From NCBI GenBank assembly GCA_031549115.1, contig JAVBQJ010000164.1, positions 1 to 25,655 of the forward strand: DNA of 25,655 nt. Reading direction: 5' to 3'. The translations under genes were made by a program, and so were the position numbers. Shown here in pieces: positions 14,691-21,490 of the stretch. The notes below the pieces were generated by a model. It was not told the DNA's origin. It saw only the letters and a list, made by a program, of their open reading frames with translations, and made no database searches. Within the stretch, counting starts at the first letter, position 1. Every line of letters begins with the position of its first letter. The stretch comes from JAVBQJ01 sp031549115 (GTDB taxonomy: Bacteria; Verrucomicrobiota; Lentisphaeria; Victivallales; Victivallaceae).

Positions 14691-15038
14691 TCACTCCTTC
14701 CGTTGCCGTTCCGTCTCCGAACGCTCTTCCACCTCGATAACCTCCACGTCGATGATATCCTCCGAAGCCGGCGGCGGTGTGCCGCCGCGGAATGGCTGCG
14801 ATTCCATAGCGTCAACCGCATCCCGCTCCCGCCGGGGAGACGCCCCGCCGGGCGTCCGGAAATTCCGATAGTAATTCTGCCACGCCGCCGGCCGCCGCCG
14901 TACCCCGAACAACCGGCAAATCAGGATGTAAGCCATGAATGCCACCGCCAGCACGATCAGCACCGGCAAGAACAGAATCACCAACACCGCCAGCATCAGG
15001 CACCCCAACGGTGAAATCGTCTGTTGCTGCATCAGCAT
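14691..15038 (-). CDS. Small membrane protein with acidic tail, function unknown
   Basis: A 115-residue protein. One long hydrophobic stretch (about residues 10-42) could form one long helix or a tight hairpin in the membrane. It is followed by a basic patch (CRLFGVRRRP), which suggests the rest is cytoplasmic, a PGGASPRRER segment, and an acidic C-terminus (EDIIDVEVIEVEER). No family recognised. The ATG at 15038 is preceded by GGAGG-rich sequence with good spacing. It is 6 bp upstream of the MEMO gene, so it likely leads that transcript. Confidence 0.7.
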   Translation of the reverse strand: MLMQQQTISPLGCLMLAVLVILFLPVLIVLAVAFMAYILICRLFGVRRRPAAWQNYYRNFRTPGGASPRRERDAVDAMESQPFRGGTPPPASEDIIDVEVIEVEERSETERQRKE

Positions 15039-15104
15039 AATCCCCTCCTCCTCGCTTTTGTATTCGCTTCCGGCGACTCCCCGCCGCCTGCCATCGCTTA
15101 TGTT

Positions 15105-15394
15105 TCGCCGCTGGTGCGGCGAGTGTGCCGATCACTATAGTGAACACGTGGCCGCGCTCTTCGAGAGTCGCGCCCCGGCAACCGCAGGGGCTCCGCCCCT
15201 CCCTACCCCGATCGCTCAAGCGCCGCTCGGCTTAACGCGGCTTTGCCGCCGTCAGGGCGGCAAAGCCTTAGACCAGTTCGCTCCACGGCCGCAGGGGCCG
15301 CGGCGCCAAGGCGCCGGCGCCGCTTCGCGGCGTACCCGTGCGCGCTCACCGCTAAATTTATTTCGAGCAGGAGCGCCTGCCTTGGTTCTCCTGC
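15105..15394. other. Hairpin-dense gene-free region
   Basis: The 369-bp gap 15039-15407 holds no credible gene but many perfect inverted repeats: TCGCCGC/GCGGCGA (15105-15122, TGGT loop); the palindrome TCACTATAGTGA (15132-15143); AGGGGC/GCCCCT (15186-15200); a 12-bp stem GGCTTTGCCGCC/GGCGGCAAAGCC (15239-15267, 5-nt loop); GGCGCC/GGCGCC (15302-15315); CGCCGC/GCGGCG (15318-15332); GCAGGAG/CTCCTGC (15367-15394). It follows the gph stop and precedes the small membrane gene, so it must hold the end of one transcript and the promoter of the next. The GC-rich stems resemble dispersed intergenic repeats, but only one copy lies in this window. Confidence 0.6.
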
Positions 15395-15407
15395 AATTCT
15401 TTACCGG

Positions 15408-16037
15408 TTAGAGCGGTTCCAGGGTCAGGACTTCGGGGAAGGTCTCCAGGCGGCGTTCGTAGCTCTCGTCGCGCGGGTCGCCGAAGCCCCAGGCGGCAAA
15501 TGCCCGGCGCATCCCCGCCCGGCGGCCCGCCTCCAAGTCCGTATAGTGGTCTCCGATCATCCAGCTCTCCTCCGCCCGCTCCCGGCACGCCGCCAAACAA
15601 TGCAGCAGCGCCTCCGGATCCGGTTTCAATGCCATCCGCCCGCCCCCGATCACCTGGTCGAAGTACTCCAGCACCCCCAGGCGCTTCAAAATCGTCACCG
15701 TCGGCTCCTCCGGCTTATTGGTCACCACCGCCAGCATCACCCCGCGCTCCGTCAACGTCCGCAGACTGTCCGCCGCCCCGTCGTACAATACTGTATGCGC
15801 CGTCGGATCCTCCGCGTAAAAACGCTTCATCCGCCCCAGCGCCTCCGCCAACGGCACCTCCGGCGCATCGGCGAGGCTGCGCTCCACCAGCAATTTCGCG
15901 CCGTTGCCGATAAAGCCGACCACCTTTTCCTGCGCCAGCGCCGCCAGACCGAAGCTCTCCCGCGTCCGGTTCACCGCCAGCGTCAAATCCGCCCGGGAAT
16001 CGATCAATGTCCCATCCAAATCGAAGATCAACAACAT
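15408..16037 (-). CDS. gph: HAD-family phosphoglycolate phosphatase-like hydrolase
   Basis: A 209-residue haloacid dehalogenase-type phosphatase. Motif I FDLDGTL (nucleophile D6, acid D8), a small helical cap with FIGNGAKLLVERSL, motif II VVTNKP (T106), motif III Lys in ALKPDP (K138) and motif IV MIGDHYTDLEAG (D163, D167) are all present. Cap type, NKP motif and length fit 2-phosphoglycolate phosphatase, which recycles phosphoglycolate from oxidative DNA damage or metabolism; related HAD enzymes remain possible. GDH replaces the more usual GDS in motif IV. The ATG at 16037 has AAGG upstream and lies 11 bp after the tsaD stop. It is the last gene of the minus-strand run starting at oppD. Confidence 0.87.
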   Translation of the reverse strand: MLLIFDLDGTLIDSRADLTLAVNRTRESFGLAALAQEKVVGFIGNGAKLLVERSLADAPEVPLAEALGRMKRFYAEDPTAHTVLYDGAADSLRTLTERGVMLAVVTNKPEEPTVTILKRLGVLEYFDQVIGGGRMALKPDPEALLHCLAACRERAEESWMIGDHYTDLEAGRRAGMRRAFAAWGFGDPRDESYERRLETFPEVLTLEPL

Positions 16038-16048
16038 AATCTGCCACC

Positions 16049-17134
16049 TTATCGCAAAAACGGTACCGTCGTTACCTGCGGCAACCGGGCATAGGAATCC
16101 ATGGCAACCGCGGCCGGATCCCCCGCCGGATTCGCCTGCCAGTGATGAAAGCCGAGGCCCGCCACCATCGCCGCGTTGTCCGTGCAATGCTTCCGCGCCG
16201 CCAACCGCAATTTGACGCCCCGCGGCGTCAGCGCCGTCAGCCGGTCGCGCAAAATCGAATTGCACGCCACCCCGCCCGCCGCCACGATCGAATGCGCTCC
16301 GATATGTTTCGCCGCCGCCAGGGTCTTCCGGCACAGCACATCCACCACCGCCTCCTGAAAGCAGGCCGCCAGATCACGCACCAGCTCCGGCGTCAAAGCC
16401 CCGTATTCGGCCTCCAATGCCTGCACCTGGTACAGCAACGCGGTCTTGATCCCGGAGAAGCTGAAATTGAAACGATTGGCCTCCGCCAACGCCTTTCCCG
16501 CCGCGCCGGTGAGAGGGCGGGGGAAATCGAAGCGTTTGTTGTCACCGCCCTCGGCGGTTCGCTGCATCACCGGCCCGCCGGGATAGCCCAAGCCGAGCAA
16601 TTTGGCCGCCTTGTCCAGCGCTTCGCCCGCCGCGTCGTCCAGTGTGCAACCCAACTGCGTCGCCTTGCCGCCGGCCTCGATCATCAACAGATTCGTGTGT
16701 CCGCCGGAAACCACCAGTGCCAGCATCGGATAGGAGTTCCGGTCCAGCAGAAATTCCGCGCCGTCGTCGAGAAAAGCGCCGTAAATATGGGCGATGAAGT
16801 GGTTGACGCCGTACAACGGTTTGCCCCAGCCCGCCGCCAACCCCTTGGCGAAATTCAATCCCACCAGCAAGGCCGGCATCAGCCCCGGCCCCTGCGTCAC
16901 CGCAATCGCGTCGATGTCGCGCGGCGTCACTCCGGCGGTGGCCAGCGCCTCGTCCAGCACCGGGCGCAATGCCACCAGGTGCTCCCGCGCCGCCAGCTCC
17001 GGCACGACGCCGCCGTGGCGCGCATGGCTCGCGATCTGGCTCGCCACCGCGCTTGACAATACTTCAAATCCGTCGCGCACCACCGCAACCGCAGTTTCGT
17101 CGCAACTCGACTCGATCCCCAGAATGAAACTCAT
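16049..17134 (-). CDS. tsaD: tRNA N6-adenosine threonylcarbamoyltransferase
   Basis: A 361-residue ASKHA-fold enzyme that, with TsaB and TsaE, transfers threonylcarbamoyl to A37 of ANN-decoding tRNAs. Conserved segments are all visible: ILGIESSCDETAVAVV, VPELAAREH, TQGPGLMPALLVG, the metal-binding NHFIAHIYG, LVVSGGHT, GEALDKAAKLLGLGYPGGP, FSFSGIKTALL, AAGGVACNSILR and CTDNAAM. It is essential or nearly so in most bacteria. The ATG at 17134 is the standard start; a GAGG lies about 10 nt upstream. It follows mutL by 88 bp and precedes gph by 11 bp. No tsaB, tsaC or tsaE in the window. Confidence 0.97.
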   Translation of the reverse strand: MSFILGIESSCDETAVAVVRDGFEVLSSAVASQIASHARHGGVVPELAAREHLVALRPVLDEALATAGVTPRDIDAIAVTQGPGLMPALLVGLNFAKGLAAGWGKPLYGVNHFIAHIYGAFLDDGAEFLLDRNSYPMLALVVSGGHTNLLMIEAGGKATQLGCTLDDAAGEALDKAAKLLGLGYPGGPVMQRTAEGGDNKRFDFPRPLTGAAGKALAEANRFNFSFSGIKTALLYQVQALEAEYGALTPELVRDLAACFQEAVVDVLCRKTLAAAKHIGAHSIVAAGGVACNSILRDRLTALTPRGVKLRLAARKHCTDNAAMVAGLGFHHWQANPAGDPAAVAMDSYARLPQVTTVPFLR

Positions 17135-17222
17135 TTTACCCCAACCTCAATCGGCTTTTCCGAAAAATAACGCATCTACAATATACCACCGCAAACGATC
17201 TTTGCCAAATGGGATATCACGG

Positions 17223-19100
17223 TCAGACCCGTCCGAAGCGGCGTTCGAGTTCGCGCCGGGTCAGCCGGATGGTGGTGGGCCTGCCGTGAGGACAGCAATC
17301 GGGGCGCGAACACGCCAGGAGGCTCCTGAGCAGCCCCAGCGCCTCCGGCTCGGTCAGGACATCGTGCGCTTTGACCGCCGCGTGGCAGGCGGCGCGCGCC
17401 ACCGCGTCCAGCGGCAGAATCGCCGACGCGTTGCCGGTTTCCGCCTGGAGTTCTTCGAATATATCCAGAATCAGCCGCTCGATATGCAAACCCTGCGGCA
17501 AATCCGACGGAATCCCCGAAACCAGAATGCTCCTTTGGCTCAACTCCGCCAGATCGAAGCCCAGCTGGGCAAAGCAATGCCGGTGCCGGTCGAGAAATTG
17601 CGCCGTCCGCCGGTCCAATTCCAGCGTCACCGGCAGCAGCAATTGCTGAATCGCCCCCGCCGTCCGGCGCCGCTCCAGCAGCCGCTCGAACATCACCCGT
17701 TCATGCGCCGCATGCTGGTCGATGATCCACAGCTCGCCGTCGCGTTCGACCAGCATATAACAGTTTTCGAAAATGCCGAGCAGCCGGGTTTCGGGCTCCG
17801 GTGTTGTTTCGGCACCTTCCTCCGCCGGAGGGTGCCACTGCGACACCACCGCCGAAGTGGGCGCGGGAGGCGGCGGCTCCGCCGGCACCGGCTCCGGCAT
17901 TTGCCGCAGCGGGACCGGTTCGACGGAGTCGACTTCTTCCGAAGCTTCCGGCAGCCGGATCGGAACCGGCTCCGGCACGACCGGGTGGTCGGTCAACATA
18001 CCGATGCCCGCCAGCTCCGGCTGATCCGCCGTATCCACCCGATAATTGATGTTCGCCCCCTCCAGAATCGCGTCCATCGGGATCCGGTCGGTCCATTGCA
18101 GCCGCGGCCCCGGCGCCTGTCCGAGCGTGCGGCGCACCGCTTGACGCACCGCGTTGACCACCACCTGGTCGTTGCGGAAGCGCACTTCGCGTTTGGTCGG
18201 GTGCACATTGATGTCGAACTCGCCGGGGTCCATTGCGACGAACAGCACCGTGGGCGGAAAACGCCCCGCTTCCGCCCGCTCGGCGTAGCCTTCGCGGATG
18301 CCCCGGTAAATCGCCGGCGAATCCACCATGCGCCCGTTGATGAAGGTGCGTTGCTCCCGGCGGGTGCTGCGGGTCCACTCCGGCGACGCGATAAAGCCGG
18401 AGACCTTCACCGGCTCGTCGGCCGGCGCGATTTCCAGGTAGCGTTCCGCCGCGGCTTTGCCGAAGAAACCGCGCAGCCGGTTGCGCAAATCGCCGTCTCC
18501 GGCGGTGCGGAACACCGGTTTGCCGTCGAACCACAGCTCAAAGCCGATTTCCGGATACGGCAGCGCCAGCATCAGCACGGTTTCCTGAATATGTCCCTCT
18601 TCGGTCGCAAACGAACGGAGAAATTTTTTCCGCGCCGGAACATTGAAAAAGAGGTCGCGGACCTCGATCCGGGTTCCCGGCGCGCCTCCGGCCGGACGGG
18701 TTTGGGCCACGGTGCCGCCCTTGACTTCGACCTCGAGGCCGGAACTCTGTTCGCGCCGCCGGGTTTTGAGCACAAAGTGCGATACCGAAGCGATACTCGG
18801 TATCGCTTCGCCGCGAAAGCCCAGCGTCCGGATCCGTTCCATATCGGCGGCATCGCGGATCTTGCTGGTTCCATGCGGCTCCAGGCACAGCAGCGCGTCG
18901 TCCTCATCCATGCCGGAACCGTTGTCGGTCACCGCGATCAGCCGGGTCCCGGCCCGGCCGATTTCAATTTGAATATGAGTGGCTCCCGCGTCAATCGCGT
19001 TTTCGACCAGCTCTTTTACCACCGAGGCCGGACGCTCCACCACCTCGCCGGCGGCGATCCGGTTGCTGATTTCATCCGGCAGAACCCGTATTTCACTCAT
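17223..19100 (-). CDS. mutL: DNA mismatch repair protein MutL (endonuclease type)
   Basis: A 625-residue mismatch-repair ATPase. N-terminal GHKL motifs: ELVENAIDAGA (catalytic Glu at about 30), DNGSGM (59-64), HGTSKI and GFRGEA (94-99), then the transducer domain with NVHPTKREVRF. A Pro/Glu-rich linker (about 350-440) leads to the dimerisation domain containing the endonuclease motif DQHAAHERVMFE (461-472), ACHAAVKA and CPHGRP (603-608). These indicate a MutL that nicks DNA itself, as in bacteria without MutH. The Lys common in the ACKAAVKA-type motif is His here. AAAGGAG lies 6 nt before the ATG at 19100, which overlaps the upstream TPR gene by 8 nt. No mutS in the window. Confidence 0.97.
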   Translation of the reverse strand: MSEIRVLPDEISNRIAAGEVVERPASVVKELVENAIDAGATHIQIEIGRAGTRLIAVTDNGSGMDEDDALLCLEPHGTSKIRDAADMERIRTLGFRGEAIPSIASVSHFVLKTRRREQSSGLEVEVKGGTVAQTRPAGGAPGTRIEVRDLFFNVPARKKFLRSFATEEGHIQETVLMLALPYPEIGFELWFDGKPVFRTAGDGDLRNRLRGFFGKAAAERYLEIAPADEPVKVSGFIASPEWTRSTRREQRTFINGRMVDSPAIYRGIREGYAERAEAGRFPPTVLFVAMDPGEFDINVHPTKREVRFRNDQVVVNAVRQAVRRTLGQAPGPRLQWTDRIPMDAILEGANINYRVDTADQPELAGIGMLTDHPVVPEPVPIRLPEASEEVDSVEPVPLRQMPEPVPAEPPPPAPTSAVVSQWHPPAEEGAETTPEPETRLLGIFENCYMLVERDGELWIIDQHAAHERVMFERLLERRRTAGAIQQLLLPVTLELDRRTAQFLDRHRHCFAQLGFDLAELSQRSILVSGIPSDLPQGLHIERLILDIFEELQAETGNASAILPLDAVARAACHAAVKAHDVLTEPEALGLLRSLLACSRPDCCPHGRPTTIRLTRRELERRFGRV

Positions 19101-19788
19101 CGGCCTCTCCTTTGCGCGCGGCCTGCTCCAGCAGCCGCGCCAATGCCGGACAGCTTTCGGCGTCCACCTCGCTTGCGGGGACCTTGGAAAGGCGCCAATA
19201 ACTCAGCGCGGCGGGCTCGTCATTGGCCTCCGCCAGCATATCCGCCAGCCGCAAATCGAAAAGCGGCGAGTGTTCGCCCCACGAACGCGCCCGCTTCAAC
19301 AGTTCTATCGCCCGGTCCCGCTGCCCGTCGGCCCGCAGCGCCCCGGCCAGATAGTAGGCGCTGACCAGGCTTTTTTCCAACCCGTGATAACGCAGGAACA
19401 CATCGACGCATTCGGCGGTTTTGCCGAGCCGTTCGTACAGCCGCGCCGCCAACAGCAGCGCTTCGCGGTTGTTGGGGTCGAGCACCAGGATGTTTTTCAC
19501 CTCGTCCAGTGCCACTTCGGGATTGCCGTACTCCAGGTTGCGCTCCACCCAGTAAAGCCGGATATCGATATCCGACGCGTAGCCGGAAACGGCCTGCCGC
19601 GGCGCCGGATCGGGCTGCATATAGAAAATCGACTGCTTCCGGCTCTCGGAATTCTGCATGTTTTCCACGATCGGCAGGCAATACACCAGCACGCCGGTCA
19701 TGCCGACGATCAGCACCAGCAGCACCGACAGCGCCGTCACCGGATTGCGCCAGAACGCAACTTGAGGAGAGTTATTTTCCATCGGCAT
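19093..19788 (-). CDS. Membrane-anchored TPR protein, function unknown
   Basis: A 231-residue protein with one N-terminal membrane helix (about 17-40, ALSVLLVLIVGMTGVLVYCL) and a C-terminal helical region with tetratricopeptide-like repeats: NPEVALDEVKNILVLDPNNREALLLAARLYERLG and the following SAYYLAGALRADGQRDRAIELLKRA unit. The repeat domain would face the periplasm given the short N-terminus, and may bind partner proteins. The first ATG at 19788 is chosen because GGAGG lies 6 nt upstream; a second Met is two codons later. Its start overlaps the oppD-type gene by 17 nt and its end overlaps mutL by 8 nt, so translation is probably coupled. No specific function can be inferred. Confidence 0.8.
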   Translation of the reverse strand: MPMENNSPQVAFWRNPVTALSVLLVLIVGMTGVLVYCLPIVENMQNSESRKQSIFYMQPDPAPRQAVSGYASDIDIRLYWVERNLEYGNPEVALDEVKNILVLDPNNREALLLAARLYERLGKTAECVDVFLRYHGLEKSLVSAYYLAGALRADGQRDRAIELLKRARSWGEHSPLFDLRLADMLAEANDEPAALSYWRLSKVPASEVDAESCPALARLLEQAARKGEADE

Positions 19789-20797
19789 CGTTACCCTCCG
19801 GTATCACTCCGGGAAAAAAACAACAAGCGCTGTGCCCCGGCCCGAAGCGTTCGTCCGGGGGGCGGCGGTTGAAACAATGCTCCCGGTCGCCGGGCGGCAG
19901 AGTCGCGGCAACCGCGCACCGGGTGGCGAAACGACAGCCGGCCGGAAAGTGTTCCGGCGTCGGCACCTGCCCCGGAATGGTCTCCAGGCGCTCGGTCCGG
20001 GCGTGCAAACGCGGCACCGCCCGCAGCAGCGCCCGGGTATACGGATGCACCGGATGCTCCAGGAGCTGTCGCTTCGGGGCGCTTTCGACGACACACCCGG
20101 CATACATCACAGCAACCCGGTCGGCCACCTGGGCGACGATGCCGAGATTGTGCGTGACCAGCAATATCCCCATTTGGCGCGAAACCGCCAACGTCGTCAG
20201 CAATTCGAGAATCTGCGCCTGAATCGTCACATCCAGCGCCGTGGTCGGCTCGTCGGCGATCAGGAGAGCGGGGTTTCCGGCCAGCGCCAACGCAATCATC
20301 ACGCGCTGTTGCATGCCGCCGGAAAGCTCATGCGGGTACGCGGAGGCACGGCGGGCCGGCTCGGGAATGCCGACGTCGGTCAGGAGCTGTACCACCGCCT
20401 CCCGCCGGTCGCGGATTTCCGGGCGGTGCAAGGCGATGGTTTCGGCGATCTGGTCGCCGACCCGGAACACCGGATTCAACGACGCCGAAGGCTCCTGAAA
20501 GATATAGGCGATGCCGCCGCCGCGGACCTTGCGGCGTTCCGCCTTCGACAAATGCGCCAGATCGTATTCGCGACCGCCCTGAAAGAAGCGCATGCGTTCG
20601 GCGCTGCATTCGGCCGCCGGCGGAGTCAGCCCGGTCAACGCCAGGCAGCTGAGGCTTTTGCCGCAGCCGCTTTCGCCGACCAACGCCAGGATTTCACCCG
20701 GAGCGATATGGAACGACACGCGGTCGACCACCGCGCAGCGCCGGGCCCCGAAGCGGAAATGGATGGATAAATTTTGTACTTCCAGTAAATTCTGCAT
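19772..20797 (-). CDS. Peptide/nickel-type ABC transporter ATP-binding protein (OppD/DppD family)
   Basis: A 341-residue ABC ATPase of the oligopeptide/dipeptide/nickel importer class. Walker A GESGCGKS (41-48), Q-loop at Q101, signature LSGGMQQR (158-165), Walker B LLIADEP (178-184) and H216 of the H-loop are intact. The C-terminal oligo_HPY region follows (HPVHPYTRALLRAVP), with cysteines C288, C294, C308 and C325/C326 spaced like those that hold a 4Fe-4S cluster in some DppD-type proteins. No permease or substrate-binding gene is adjacent, so it must pair with components encoded elsewhere. The ATG at 20797 has no Shine-Dalgarno and lies 6 nt after a TATATT box, suggesting a leaderless message. 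It heads the run oppD-TPR-mutL-tsaD-gph. Confidence 0.9.
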   Translation of the reverse strand: MQNLLEVQNLSIHFRFGARRCAVVDRVSFHIAPGEILALVGESGCGKSLSCLALTGLTPPAAECSAERMRFFQGGREYDLAHLSKAERRKVRGGGIAYIFQEPSASLNPVFRVGDQIAETIALHRPEIRDRREAVVQLLTDVGIPEPARRASAYPHELSGGMQQRVMIALALAGNPALLIADEPTTALDVTIQAQILELLTTLAVSRQMGILLVTHNLGIVAQVADRVAVMYAGCVVESAPKRQLLEHPVHPYTRALLRAVPRLHARTERLETIPGQVPTPEHFPAGCRFATRCAVAATLPPGDREHCFNRRPPDERFGPGHSACCFFPGVIPEGNDADGK

Positions 20798-20803
20798 GAT
20801 GGG

Positions 20804-20833
20804 AATATACTACTTCGGAGGCAATTTTTCCAA
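20804..20833 (-). promoter_or_regulatory. Putative promoter for the oppD-type gene, leaderless type
   Basis: On the minus strand TTGGAA (20828-20833), an 18-bp spacer and TATATT (20804-20809) precede the ATG at 20797 by 6 nt, the same geometry as the PHP gene promoter. No ribosome site is visible. The -35 match is weak (4 of 6). Confidence 0.4.
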
Positions 20834-20861
20834 TTGACTTTTGATAAAACGGGTGTATATT
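20834..20861 (+). promoter_or_regulatory. Promoter for the ferredoxin gene
   Basis: TTGACT (20834-20839), a 16-bp spacer and TATATT (20856-20861), preceded by TG one base upstream (extended -10 style). Transcription would start near 20868, giving a leader of about 60 nt before the ATG at 20927. It abuts the divergent oppD promoter. Confidence 0.65.
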
Positions 20862-20926
20862 AATGCCGTACGTTTTTATTATCCCATTGACAATCGGAAA
20901 CCACAATAAATCAGAAGGAGCTGAAT

Positions 20927-21097
20927 ATGGCTGCCAAAATTGACAAAACCAAGTGCTCGGGTTGCGAATGCTGCGTCGGCGTCTGCCCGGTCGAAGCGAT
21001 CACGATGAAGGACGGCGTGGCCGTTGTCGGCGACGGCTGCATCGATTGCGGCGCCTGCGTCGGCGAATGCCCGAGCGAAGCGATCACCCTGGACTAA
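20927..21097 (+). CDS. 2[4Fe-4S] ferredoxin, 56 residues
   Basis: A 56-residue clostridial-type ferredoxin, a low-potential electron carrier. It begins MAAKIDKTKCSGCECCVGVC. The first cluster set is C10-x2-C13-x2-C16-x3-C20-P, the second C38-x2-C41-x2-C44-x3-C48-P; the two halves show the expected pseudo-twofold repeat (CPVEAITM and CPSEAITL). C15 is an extra cysteine beside C16. AAGGAG lies 7 nt before the ATG. It has its own promoter and a strong terminator 19 bp after the stop, so it is monocistronic and probably well expressed, as expected in an anaerobe. Its partner enzymes are not in the window. It is short enough to be missed by length cut-offs. Confidence 0.95.
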   Translation: MAAKIDKTKCSGCECCVGVCPVEAITMKDGVAVVGDGCIDCGACVGECPSEAITLD

Positions 21098-21116
21098 ATC
21101 CACGGCGTTTTGCTTG

Positions 21117-21162
21117 ACCGGCCGGAGTTTCCTCAATGGAAGTTCCGGCCGGTTTTGTTTTT
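21117..21162 (+). terminator. Intrinsic terminator of the ferredoxin gene
   Basis: ACCGGCCGGA (21117-21126) pairs perfectly with TCCGGCCGGT (21144-21153), with a partly paired inner loop, followed by TTTTGTTTTT. It lies 19 bp after the ferredoxin stop. Confidence 0.9.
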
Positions 21163-21370
21163 GTACTTGTCCGCCATCGATGCGGCGAGGGTGATGGCTC
21201 CGAACTGCTGCATTGCCCCCTGGAAACATTCACATAGTCGCCGGACATGTCCGTCAATTGCCCGGAAAATACACGAATGGGGATGACGAAAAAGTCGCAC
21301 GGCGACGCAAATCGACGGCAACAAAACGCGATATACCTATTATAATAAGCGTATTAAAAAAACAAACGGC

Positions 21371-21420
21371 AAAGTGACGGATGCGACGAAGTGACGGACA
21401 AAAAAATGACGGACATGACA
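21371..21420 (+). repeat. Array 2: three to four ~16-bp direct repeats, homologous to array 1
   Basis: TGACG cores start at 21375, 21392 and 21407, spaced 17 and 15 bp as in array 1, with a partial fourth (TGACA at 21416). Aligned without gaps to 8571-8620, 38 of 50 positions are identical and all 12 differences are transitions. It lies in the 328-bp gap (21163-21490) between the convergent ferredoxin terminator and sugar transferase stop. The rest of the gap has no credible gene; it shows a palindromic TATTATAATA near 21339-21348 and a hairpin at about 21453-21485 just past the transferase stop. Confidence 0.75.
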
Positions 21421-21490
21421 GTGGAAAGCGCGGTTGCCTGCCGCCGGTGCGGCTCGGAGTGCGGGACGAGAAGCCCCCGCATTCTCTCTT

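Noticed and set aside
15132..15143. Resemblance of TCACTATAG to a T7-type phage promoter
   Set aside because: It is part of a perfect palindrome and lacks the TAATACGAC upstream half; no phage genes are near.
16794..19364. An 856-codon open frame on the plus strand opposite tsaD and mutL
   Set aside because: It is the antisense shadow of two certain genes; its translation is rich in Arg/His/Gln without any domain pattern.
21338..21360. TATAAT box near 21341 as a promoter
   Set aside because: No convincing -35 at the right distance and no gene downstream on either strand before the array; kept only as a note.
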